Shown: positions 30,001 to 35,444 of the stretch, piece after piece
How the letters are laid out: the number at the start of each line of letters is the position of its first letter
Position numbering within the stretch: position 1 is the first letter of the stretch
Assembly: GCA_902800245.1 (NCBI GenBank)
Contig: CADCDY010000005.1
Coordinates: forward strand, 1-63,951
Source of the DNA: an uncultured Prevotellaceae bacterium
GTDB taxonomy: Bacteria; Bacteroidota; Bacteroidia; Bacteroidales; Bacteroidaceae
Direction: 5' to 3'
Length of the DNA stretch: 63,951 nucleotides
The notes under the pieces: model-generated
What the model saw: only the letters and a program-made list of their open reading frames with translations
Told to the model about the DNA's origin: nothing
Database searches by the model: none
Made by a program: the position numbers and the translations under genes

Positions 30001-33000
30001 TGACGTTGATCCAGGCGATTGGACAGGCATCTTCTACTATTGTAATGAAAATCATGCTGAAGGCAGCACAACGGTTAATAAAAGTACTATAATAGACGAG
30101 GATGCCTATAAAGATTTGCGTGACGACCAGAAGTACTTTACCATCCAGGGTATGGAACCCACGGAGAGAACCACATTCTATGTAAGCCGCGAAAGTGAAG
30201 TGAAGGATGTGACGAAAGAGAAGATTATCACAGTGGTCTATCAGTACACTTATTATGAGACGGATGATGATGGTGAAAGTGACAGTAACGATGCCAGTCT
30301 GATGCTGACCAACGAGCTGCATGTGATAAATATCCACCTGCAATTGGAGAGTGGTGCACCCTCTATTGGCCCATTGGATGAAGCTCCGCTGGTGTTCCCG
30401 GGAGAAGCTGTCGGTCTGACGCTGCCGAAGGTAACACCAGGTACATACGAGGTACTTACCAACGGATGGACGTTGTTCAAGAACAAGAACGATGCCGACC
30501 ACCTGCGTAATGGTGTGCCTTTCAATAACAATAGCGATCCGCTCTATTGGTATATGAACCAAGACCATTATGTGGCTTTCTATTCGGAGACGTACTTGGG
30601 CAAGACTTACTCCAACTATGTGAAGCTTAACGTGGCCAATTATCACGATTTGGCGGACATTATGGAAAATCATAAGGACAACCACCTTTATATTGACCGT
30701 AGTGACGTGGATCGTCCGTGTAAGATTTACATCAACGATTATGCGGGATTGAAGGACGACGATCCTCGCAAGGGTAAGAACGGACTTGATGAGTTGGAGA
30801 GCCTCTTCGAACTGAGTTTGCTTACCCCAACGGAGGATGAGTTGGATAATAATGGTCTCATCAAGTCGGGGACTTTCCAAGGTCATGCTCCTCTTGGCAG
30901 TTATATTCAGGGTACAGAGAATCTTGAATTCATCTTGCGTACCGACATCGACGGTGCTGTACCGGATGGTTCTCCGGCCCGTACGTCTATTGCGGCTCGC
31001 ACTACAGATCCTTGCTTCGGTGGTAACATACATGGTGATGGTCATACCATCAGCGGTCTTACGCAGTCGCTGATAGGCAAGCTCTGCGGCAGTATCTATA
31101 ATCTTGGTGTTACTGGTTCGTTCACTACGGCAGGTGTGGCTGACGAGGGTGAAGGCTTTGTGGAGAACTGTTGGGTGATGAGTTCGGCAACGGCACTGCC
31201 CGATGGTCAGTCGAAGGCAGAGGCTGTCTTTGGCAATCCGACGGCCAGCGGGTGCACGCAAATCGTGAACTGCTACTTCCCGGAGAGCAACAAGGCACTC
31301 TATACCGACCATACCACCAGCAGTCGTGCTGGCGGTAATGCCCGTATGATGGAGGATAAGAGTTTCTATAATGGTGAGGTGGCCTACAACCTGAACGGAT
31401 ATTATCTTGGCAAGCGCTACTACGATAACAATACGTCATGGAAGAGCGAAGATGCGAATAAACCCATCTCGGAGTATCGTTATCTGAAGGCTGAGGACCT
31501 TACGCCTGCTGAGGACGGTACAGCGTCTAACAACTTGAGCAAGGCCTACTATCCGAATGTTTATGCGTACTATCAGACAACGGGTACTACGCTGACTCCT
31601 CTACTGGGTTATGTGGAGAGCCGTTATTTCGATGGAGACTTCCGTTATGCAAGCGGCTCGAAGCCGGAATCATTTAATCCAAGGCGTCGCAACGTCAAAG
31701 AGGAAATCACCGATCCTGTGACTCATGAAGTAACAGAGATTGAAGCTGTTGTGTTCCCGCCAATCTGGCCTGACGACTATTTGTTCTTCGGTCAGGTGCT
31801 GAACTATGGTTACTTGAGAAGTGCGACCAGCCCCAGTCATCAGGAGCAGCCTTCAGTCATCAATTTGGGCGCGAACAACAACCGTGTCTATCGTGCACCG
31901 GCTTACATCCGTAGCAGCGAGATGAGAGCGGCATACTTTAACTCCGATGCCGTGTTTGCTGACACCAAGAAGGGTGATGCAACCAAGTTGGCTTACAAGG
32001 GAATGACGGCTATTGATTTCACCGGTGGCAATGGTGATGTAACTGGTGTTAAGAACACGGATTATCAGCCTGGTCTTATTCCTGCTACTAGTACAACTCC
32101 TGCCAAGTTCTTCCCGCCGTTGCTCGATAATGAGGACGGATTGAGTGGTTTCCGAGTAGAAGGACTGACAAAGAATCTATTAGCCTACACCACAAGTGGT
32201 ACCAGTACTGACGGTGTGGTGGGAGACGTGCTGTACGATTATGCTTATCAGGAGACGGACGATACCTACCGTACTGTAGGTGAATGGGATACGCACAACC
32301 TTTCTTCGATGAAAGGTCACCGCGTGCAGTTATTGGGTGGTAACTATATAGCCATCAATGATCACCTGCTCATTGACCGTGAGGACTTCAATGCACCGAT
32401 TTCCTATACCTTTGATGACGGCACTAATAGTCTGGATGGTAAGGCTAAGCGTATGTGGTATCAGCGCATGCCTGATAACTATGTCAACCTGACGAAAGGT
32501 TGGGAGAGTGTCAGTTTGCCGTTCACTGCCGAATTAGTGACCACTAATGATAAGGGTGAGTTAACGCATTTCTATAGTGGTAATAATACGGATGGAAGCA
32601 GCAATAATATAGGTCATGAATACTGGTTACGTGAATGTACTGGCATTACTAAGACGACTGGTAACGACATTGCTACGGCCAACTTTACCTATCCTACAGC
32701 TATAGTGACAGCAACGGAGGACGATGACCGTACTGTGACCAACACCTTCCTTTGGGACTACTATTATGAAGGTAATCATATCCATAAGGATGCAAATGGA
32801 GACACGTATCAGGATGCTGATAAGTCGCAGAAATACTATAGCGTGGAACGTGAATACAAGGATTATCCTCTGCTGACGGCAGGTAAGCCTTACCTTGTTG
32901 GATTCCCGGGAAAAACTTACTTTGAGTTCGACCTTAGTGGTGAGTGGTCAGCAGCAAGTACTGGAGACACGCGTCCTGATCCAATAAGTAGGCAGACCAT

Positions 33001-33532
33001 CACCTTTGCTTCGGCAGAGGGTGCGACTATCGCGGTGAGCGATACGGAATTGGAATACAATGCTTTTGGTGATAACGGATATTTCTTCAAGCCGAACTAT
33101 CTGAACATTGACGTACCGGCGGGTGGCTATAATATGGCAGCTGATGGTGGCAGCTATGACAAGGTGACAGGCTCTACAACGGCAGATGCTAAGAAGCTGT
33201 ATCCATTCCGTACGTACTTCCAGGCTAATAATGCTATTACTCGTAGCATCGTCTTCAGCAACAATGGTGCGCAGCTGGGTGGTGGTGAACAGGACGAATC
33301 GCAGGACAATGTGGCTGAGAGCATGGAGTTCTATACTAAGAAAAATAAGGTGGTAGTGACATCCCATATGCGTTCGACGGCTGATGTGGGTATTTTCAAC
33401 GTCAGTGGAATGTGTGTTGCGTCGTTTAACATTGAACCGGGTGAGACCGTCGAGACGCTGGTATATAATAGTGGTGTCTACATCATCCGTGCCGCCGGTG
33501 GCCACTATACGAAGAAAGTTTCCGTGAAATAA
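21020..33532 (+). CDS. Giant YGGGN-repeat surface protein with T9SS tail (4170 residues)
   Basis: The start is at 21020 or, giving a more ordinary signal peptide, the in-frame ATG at 21065. The signal peptide ends near VYAQ. Residues about 35-2030 carry some thirty copies of a motif close to VYGGGN, spaced 20-100 residues apart, with beta-strand-like text between them (TxVxIxGGxIxxVYGGG), suggesting a parallel beta-helix adhesin. Residues about 2090-3090 hold a second repeat type (see findings). Near 3330-3390 there is a GLUG-like segment, HGDGHTISGL followed by IYNLGVTGSF. The last 60 or so residues (VGIFNVSGMCV ... GVYIIRAAGGHYTKKVSVK) match a T9SS type A sorting domain. It ends the fimbrial operon, as tip proteins do in Mfa-type loci. 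I know of no assigned function. Confidence 0.8.
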   Translation: MIIDLLHHIIKRKALMRLLLIVVMFNVQCSMFNVYAQITIGGNVYGGGNAGDTGGKTKVTIYNGTLSGGVFGGARQADVKGSSFVHIDGQHMSGNIIIKDVYGGNDISGTVGTSADVPEELKVKENSTDAKYPYEEYGVNATYNAFVRTTPERTVKDDENKDVPAYKIFIGSLYGGGNGDYKYIERTVGGKKVYVAQEKQQDGSYVDVVTSATAFEKPVQDKVYLELLGGTIAYAYAGGNNATVEKNADIYINNKSVVTTDIQGPDPDDATETINLLTSEKWLASMGIATLGNSATSDEYQFSRVFGGNNKTDMRIQPTWHLKGGFIRNLYSGGNEGDMTSETGLLLEIMEGSDIHVYNVYGGCRKADVHPQIWNKVTKKYTGDAYVENLSGYAFRDQLSARVLVRGGHIHNVYGGNDVSGRVYGGNAVGVYTSITGSIYGGGNGSYPYTDNPKLANTLNYGDYYYNPVEILDLKTADLQTDDGNGGKTYSSLQSLRALNEVRPDAEQVSIRVKGTDADHPTIIGGAIYVGGNSATLRQDTEKLALKTAGDERYKDYPYVELKVGSYVIADEVFLGNNGTEMVRNESNTDALRLYKTKTSDNSPFVSFDLTDKAQFAEYMEGAAMDLIPSVIFDPKVKPTDVEYVPYSTKFGSFYCGGNRGSMTYPGTNVQDFNVSIYIYDKVVGGCNDAYIPEQFYNNTKLNAAYEGGIKVPLTDAEKAVNPNKLVLNFNGLQLLPKRWKYDSDGNKEELVWNTVNSNPDSAEEDGYVPTGPFTKYDLTRRFEGGNIYGGCYNSGYVNGNVVINVNNTLVNRNILFDKVEEDSKGEAVLYGDNVLTGIESYNIQERRTGVILGQQGMDVLGKALNIFGGGKGKATEIWGSTTINLNKGYMFQVFGGSQEGVIGKPVDAADLADEDRDTSNDYTFGDGVTSGNGRTYCYSTDYNCYLNLKGIKKGVTKQEDTTEDMAECEFIYGGGFEGPVCGNTIINLGKGRVFNTFAGACNANVLGHTETYIGRQILTDAYSMNMGEYYDNDDYFIADNADPNILPFPYIRDYVYGGNDLGGEIMDLGDHDFSNRVRSDVKGMTYQYNASSNPKPEQQSAAAYIEYRQGRAEGIFGGCYGTYDYTEEKFKDYTYYEGETGIPSGKKAGDPRVGTGFIKPRMDNAFVNFRPLLTNVLKNDEYNIVKLIYGSGQGYPGDSDRDIMQNRSYILIDIPQEMTNYKDMQVFGAGAWSGLGMRMEAADAKKPENLDKVSAIIDLTRGEINSVYGASYEEGFTRRTVVNVPDGSTIKLAKIFGGGYGLQHNQVCDAYESHVNYASEYATVSNNIYGGNNNSRQTLYTQVNVKKPVYTGVTDDKGNRYMATIYGAGYGYDTWAGYTEVNLLGGAQVYEVYGGGEMGRVVNLSTSKAMAKTLGGEVAKLPGDYGDEEGLNGHLAIKRPDGKKHNTNVLIHKDAIVHNYAYGGGKGYEKDDNHPDAEYENGDVYGTTYIALMGGTVKKDIFAAGTIGAVLDKFGKYNDGEQDVDITDDDGNKLVAGTTAYVAGGSVRNVYGGGWKGAVGKHRKLVYKTDENGERVKDDNDEYVMVEADADIHESAENDISGETHVIIGIRQDQTEENLENAIKAVLGDDTNQTALNYYCGVPTVQRNAYGGGEGGAVYGKTNLTLNNGYIGYEYNATTGKFEEKINDETYYENEKYAGDGRLRDCGNVFGGGYDARSSVDESNVEMYGGTVRGSMHGGGEIATIGRGSTTEGGAANSERVFEAIYKKGKTHVEMYNGHVKRNVFGGGKGYNLLGYGSNSDLYTDGYTFGQTEVYIHGGKIGTEDGLADGYGNVFGGGDLGYIYSYGYDSDKTKADKLAGKTTSSPGHYYYYDSGGNLTEDCKVVVSPYLQVKDVLVDKKDGEGQPVMDGDNVVQEPYVVSFGGKTYRAYDYVPTDYLNTLSKNKNDAGWQNLITKDASGERGVQIYNAVFAGGNVASNSDTHYANATTVFGNTTATIYDVYHRDFVTIGTEHIGGLYGGGNLSMVDGYRELNITNYGTDYYNLQTKITIDEYHNDLSDRERAYFQLQYECQETYTGQKQHKQGDKISEEDFNNLPEGEEVHWTMYGFCSIYAGRLLNTIQRADLCGVYGSRMVLQGAQDRVASVGENIVYTINRVGELSLNTQHSQAGDTEADDEQHGNYFGIYSLVNYLGNLTSDVRMKDDYVDKNGDNVIIENTSYNHSYYSYKEDRNKKNSNWPNLGKSRNEVALASGVFLELTTENSTAEQKDYGYITGVVELDLINVKREELEGGGFVYAKNEHRLPLFYADKENVILSEYNAAKQGWREACKTYKRYRYSDTYDDGPHKGDSNDADWENAGEGWVISIGGVEQEAYAVVPIQTSGNFIHPKKHIVDDCYPTNNAYIHGTDNYSPAHYWYIKGTVYVYDQVVSAYAGSASPYSKEVPLPLTITAASHGKLKLLNVKPNRYAYWYKNSNTEQVKIGEGENEEDKIVWVNHLADGYRLNDVITWWDWQNLPEEEQALFVEETYVNAEACTIGTKKYDVGEYVMLPENYNTLLTTTPDNIKDYNGEDFEDDEGNALTGADLVKYVFRKSNNVGHDTGYVLTFDMNTPKVWNAYYTNVNNHNHVITKTEYDALLEAAKASSDPESAVQTVMNTYIEGPTFSQNESNTLVLGKRDYTKDDIVTKAVYDAYSETSDYDETKMQRAYVAKEEVSYTYNTVSKTVNPGSAISYTEWNSLADKKSAFAKALVCTKTLKLAENVYLTYGDLIAEDDVDDLKATQGLLVTSDEIESALTDAYICTETGKYGGRNYYRGTYYSAIESWCNLSETDRGHFNFDYDALNLLIDRTYSVDPTATSGSHTTEAIYHKPYSDEVSVEYKAMFNGYKGENDEEITTYTYTYTYIDEDSQEQTETKTINKNDKIDNIVFEKAVPNYKRYYSKVNYDQDVNSDTGHFYIANDNFIYGGEPYAKGQVVSMSVYEESEDENSDIAGKVDDVDPGDWTGIFYYCNENHAEGSTTVNKSTIIDEDAYKDLRDDQKYFTIQGMEPTERTTFYVSRESEVKDVTKEKIITVVYQYTYYETDDDGESDSNDASLMLTNELHVINIHLQLESGAPSIGPLDEAPLVFPGEAVGLTLPKVTPGTYEVLTNGWTLFKNKNDADHLRNGVPFNNNSDPLYWYMNQDHYVAFYSETYLGKTYSNYVKLNVANYHDLADIMENHKDNHLYIDRSDVDRPCKIYINDYAGLKDDDPRKGKNGLDELESLFELSLLTPTEDELDNNGLIKSGTFQGHAPLGSYIQGTENLEFILRTDIDGAVPDGSPARTSIAARTTDPCFGGNIHGDGHTISGLTQSLIGKLCGSIYNLGVTGSFTTAGVADEGEGFVENCWVMSSATALPDGQSKAEAVFGNPTASGCTQIVNCYFPESNKALYTDHTTSSRAGGNARMMEDKSFYNGEVAYNLNGYYLGKRYYDNNTSWKSEDANKPISEYRYLKAEDLTPAEDGTASNNLSKAYYPNVYAYYQTTGTTLTPLLGYVESRYFDGDFRYASGSKPESFNPRRRNVKEEITDPVTHEVTEIEAVVFPPIWPDDYLFFGQVLNYGYLRSATSPSHQEQPSVINLGANNNRVYRAPAYIRSSEMRAAYFNSDAVFADTKKGDATKLAYKGMTAIDFTGGNGDVTGVKNTDYQPGLIPATSTTPAKFFPPLLDNEDGLSGFRVEGLTKNLLAYTTSGTSTDGVVGDVLYDYAYQETDDTYRTVGEWDTHNLSSMKGHRVQLLGGNYIAINDHLLIDREDFNAPISYTFDDGTNSLDGKAKRMWYQRMPDNYVNLTKGWESVSLPFTAELVTTNDKGELTHFYSGNNTDGSSNNIGHEYWLRECTGITKTTGNDIATANFTYPTAIVTATEDDDRTVTNTFLWDYYYEGNHIHKDANGDTYQDADKSQKYYSVEREYKDYPLLTAGKPYLVGFPGKTYFEFDLSGEWSAASTGDTRPDPISRQTITFASAEGATIAVSDTELEYNAFGDNGYFFKPNYLNIDVPAGGYNMAADGGSYDKVTGSTTADAKKLYPFRTYFQANNAITRSIVFSNNGAQLGGGEQDESQDNVAESMEFYTKKNKVVVTSHMRSTADVGIFNVSGMCVASFNIEPGETVETLVYNSGVYIIRAAGGHYTKKVSVK
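21091..21118 (+). repeat. 7-bp tandem repeat (GTTCAAT) in the signal peptide of the giant protein
   Basis: Four units at 21091, 21098, 21105 and 21112 (the last with one change), encoding the signal-peptide end FNVQCSMFNV. A one-unit change would put the 4170-codon gene out of frame about 30 codons in. Confidence 0.9.
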
Positions 33533-33578
33533 TATCGCGAAATAACACAACGAATAGGCACATCGATTGCCCATCAAT

Positions 33579-33611
33579 AAGACAGGAAGATCCACCAGGT
33601 CTTCCTGTCTT
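33579..33611 (+). terminator. Terminator of the fimbrial operon
   Basis: A perfect 12-bp stem (AAGACAGGAAGA at 33579-33590 with its complement at 33600-33611) and a 9-base loop, followed by a T-containing tract, 47 bp after the giant gene's stop. Confidence 0.85.
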
Positions 33612-33677
33612 GTTCTATACCCTTTGCCTCCCCCTTCCTTCCCTCCCCCCTTTTTCCCTTTTTCCCTTCTTCCCTCT

Positions 33678-33740
33678 GACCTCTCGCCTCCCACCTCTCA
33701 CCTCTTACCTCTGACTTCTTACCTCTTACCTCTCACCTCT
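33678..33740. repeat. 7-bp tandem repeat, nine units of CACCTCT type
   Basis: Nine adjacent heptamers (consensus YACCTCT) at 33678, 33685 and so on to 33734, several exact. It is the same unit as in the TPR gene (2803) and at 34274. Confidence 0.88.
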
Positions 33741-33796
33741 AAACTTATGTGATTATAAAATTTTCATCATAGAATTTTTTGCATTTTACCATTCAT

Positions 33797-34192
33797 CTAT
33801 TCATCTTTTATCATAACATATTAATAATCAAATAATTATACAATGAATAGTGCGCATTAACCATTCATCCACTATTCATTCTTTATCGTTTAACAACCTT
33901 CTTTTATAGGACGATAAATCGCTTATTGTTTGAAAACCAGCAAGTTACCCTATCACATCTTTTTGTGTAACACTTTGTAACTATACCTGTGACACTTTGT
34001 CACCGCCTTTGTGACAAAGTGTTACCAATGTTATTACGATATTGAAACACGTCAAATTTTACTACCAAAAACTTTTACAAAACCCCAAAAAGCCCTAAAT
34101 AATGAATAGTCAAACCACTATTCATAGGTACTATTCATTCTCTAACCGCCTAAGAACCAATATGATAGAGCAAATAATGAATAGATGAATAG
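33797..34192. repeat. Dispersed octamer ATGAATAG/CTATTCAT, eight copies
   Basis: ATGAATAG at 33843, 34102, 34177 and 34185; its reverse complement at 33797, 33872, 34118 and 34131. That gives four in each orientation within 396 bp and several possible hairpins. Function unknown. Confidence 0.8.
33967..34025. repeat. 15-bp direct and inverted repeats (GTGACACTTTGTCAC type)
   Basis: Two direct copies (33967-33981 and 33989-34003) and one inverted copy (34011-34025) of a 15-bp sequence, with one or two mismatches. The last two can form a hairpin with a 7-base loop. It could be a protein-binding site or a structured RNA element; nothing identifies the factor. Confidence 0.7.
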
Positions 34193-34273
34193 TGTTTTGT
34201 CTTTTCTTGATATAAATTTTAAAATTATGCTTTCTCTAACATCCCTGGGGTTCTCTGGGCTAACCGACAGGGT

Positions 34274-34308
34274 GACCTCTCACCCCTTACCTCTCACCAC
34301 TCACCTCT
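34274..34308. repeat. 7-bp tandem repeat, five units of CACCTCT type
   Basis: Five heptamers at 34274, 34281, 34288, 34295 and 34302, with minor changes, upstream of the GHKL gene promoter. Confidence 0.82.
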
Positions 34309-34391
34309 GGAAAGTGAGCTTGTGAAACATGCGAAACTCTAATGATATATTATATAAAAGAACCCCCGCGCGCGAATTTTGTATTAAAATA

Positions 34392-34423
34392 TTTGGCGGT
34401 TTCGAAAAAAATCCTTACCTTTG
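34392..34423 (+). promoter_or_regulatory. Promoter of the GHKL/DUF4325/surface-protein operon
   Basis: TTTG at 34392-34395 and TACCTTTG at 34416-34423, 20 bp apart: a good Bacteroidota -33/-7 pair. The leader to the ATG at 34494 is about 65 nt. Confidence 0.75.
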
Positions 34424-34493
34424 CACACAAAATGTATTGAAATTAGGAAGACGGAACGAGTAATAAGGGTACATACATTAGAAAAACAGAGAT

Positions 34494-35144
34494 ATGGATG
34501 TAGCATTTCTTTTAGAGAAGTATTTCAAGGGAGCGACGAAAGTCTCGATTGACGTGTTTGATGCTCAGACATTAAACAGCGTCTATAAGGATGTCATAAA
34601 TGCGATGACATCCCACTTTGAGATTGAGGTTAGCGTTCTCCAGGCACTCAGCTACTGTCTTTACGAGATGATGGATAATGTGCACATCCATTCTGGGAAG
34701 CCTTTAGGAACGGCAATAACCTACTTCGATAGCACCCAGAATACAATGAGCATTCTAATTGCTGACGACGGGATGGGTATTAAGGCGTCATTGTCGGAGA
34801 ATGAGAGATACAAAGACATTACCGAACCCGAAGCACTTAAGATGTGTCTTGAAGACAAGATAACAGATGGTAAGGGCTTAGGTTTTGGCCTTTTTACCAC
34901 GTCAAGACTTGTCGACAGCATAGGAAAAGAGTTTATACTACATTCTGGAAAGCACAAGCTGATAAGAAAAGACGGTCAGGAATCGGTCGTAGAAAACGGA
35001 TTCTGGCAGGGAACGCTCATCTTTATGGTGATTGGAACTGGTGAAGAGATTGATCCCAACCAGATTGTTGACCATCGTGCCGACGTTGTAGAGGAATATA
35101 ATGAAACATTTGTGGAATCAGACGAAATAGAATCGTTATGGTAG
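34494..35144 (+). CDS. GHKL-type ATP-binding protein
   Basis: 216 residues, no signal peptide and no membrane helix, so cytoplasmic. The Bergerat ATP-binding fold is visible: N-box LYEMMDNVHIHSG (about 63-75), G1 box ADDGMGI (about 93-99) and G2 box GKGLGFGLFTTSRLVD (about 128-143). There is no phospho-acceptor His domain, so it is not a classical sensor kinase but resembles stand-alone anti-sigma-factor-type or similar ATPases. The C-terminus is acidic (EEYNETFVESDEIESLW). It overlaps the next gene by 7 bp. Proteins of this type are often paired with STAS-like DUF4325 partners. It may regulate the surface-protein genes behind it; that is inference from the operon. Confidence 0.78.
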   Translation: MDVAFLLEKYFKGATKVSIDVFDAQTLNSVYKDVINAMTSHFEIEVSVLQALSYCLYEMMDNVHIHSGKPLGTAITYFDSTQNTMSILIADDGMGIKASLSENERYKDITEPEALKMCLEDKITDGKGLGFGLFTTSRLVDSIGKEFILHSGKHKLIRKDGQESVVENGFWQGTLIFMVIGTGEEIDPNQIVDHRADVVEEYNETFVESDEIESLW

Positions 35145-35440
35145 AATTCAAGTTTTTAGACTACGGAACAGACTTTGGGACGCGTGATATGGGTCAGAAA
35201 CTGCGCCAGGAGCTATTGGCACTCATAAATGCTGGCGAAAAAGTCATCCTTGACTTCACGGGTGTCAACGTGGTTTCTAACTCGTTTGCTGATGAGTGCA
35301 TTGCTAAACTGCTCCTTGAGATGCCGCTTGACGAGCTGAAACGCCATACAACCTTTCGTGGACTGAATCCATTGGCCGAACGTAGCGTGCTGGTAGCTCT
35401 GCAACGTCGATATAAAGTAGTAATTTCAGAGAAAAGATAA
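35138..35440 (+). CDS. STAS-like DUF4325 protein
   Basis: 100 residues. The segments RDMGQKLRQELLALINAGEKVILDFTGVNVVSNSFADECIAKLL match the DUF4325 (STAS-like) pattern, where a beta strand ILDFTGV is followed by a conserved Ser/Asn-Ser-Phe turn (SNSFADE). In anti-anti-sigma STAS proteins the comparable serine is phosphorylated by a GHKL kinase, and the upstream gene is such an ATPase, overlapping by 7 bp. This points to a two-protein switch, though the target is unknown and phosphorylation is not proven. A secreted protein gene follows after only 4 bp, so all probably share one transcript. Confidence 0.78.
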   Translation: MVEFKFLDYGTDFGTRDMGQKLRQELLALINAGEKVILDFTGVNVVSNSFADECIAKLLLEMPLDELKRHTTFRGLNPLAERSVLVALQRRYKVVISEKR

Positions 35441-35444
35441 ATCA

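Larger units (their letters stand above)
33533..34493. other. 961-bp gene-free spacer with many short repeats
   Basis: No convincing gene is seen. In order: a strong terminator (33579-33611), a C/T-rich tract with nine 7-bp units (33678-33740), an A/T-rich stretch holding eight ATGAATAG/CTATTCAT octamers (33797-34192) and a TGACA-type inverted repeat (33967-34025), a second 7-bp array (34274-34308), then the promoter of the GHKL gene (34392-34423). Base composition and repeat content differ strongly from the flanking genes. Confidence 0.75.

Noticed and set aside
29588-31312. A 574-codon open frame on the minus strand within the giant protein gene
   Set aside because: It lies wholly opposite a well-supported gene, has no signal, motif or promoter, and its composition follows from the coding strand. 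Treated as a shadow.
33797-34192. Replication origin with DnaA boxes
   Set aside because: The octamers ATGAATAG do not match the DnaA box TTATNCACA, and no dnaA or other origin-linked genes are nearby.
33678-34308. CRISPR-like array
   Set aside because: Units are only 7-8 bp, adjacent or irregular, with no unique spacers and no cas genes.
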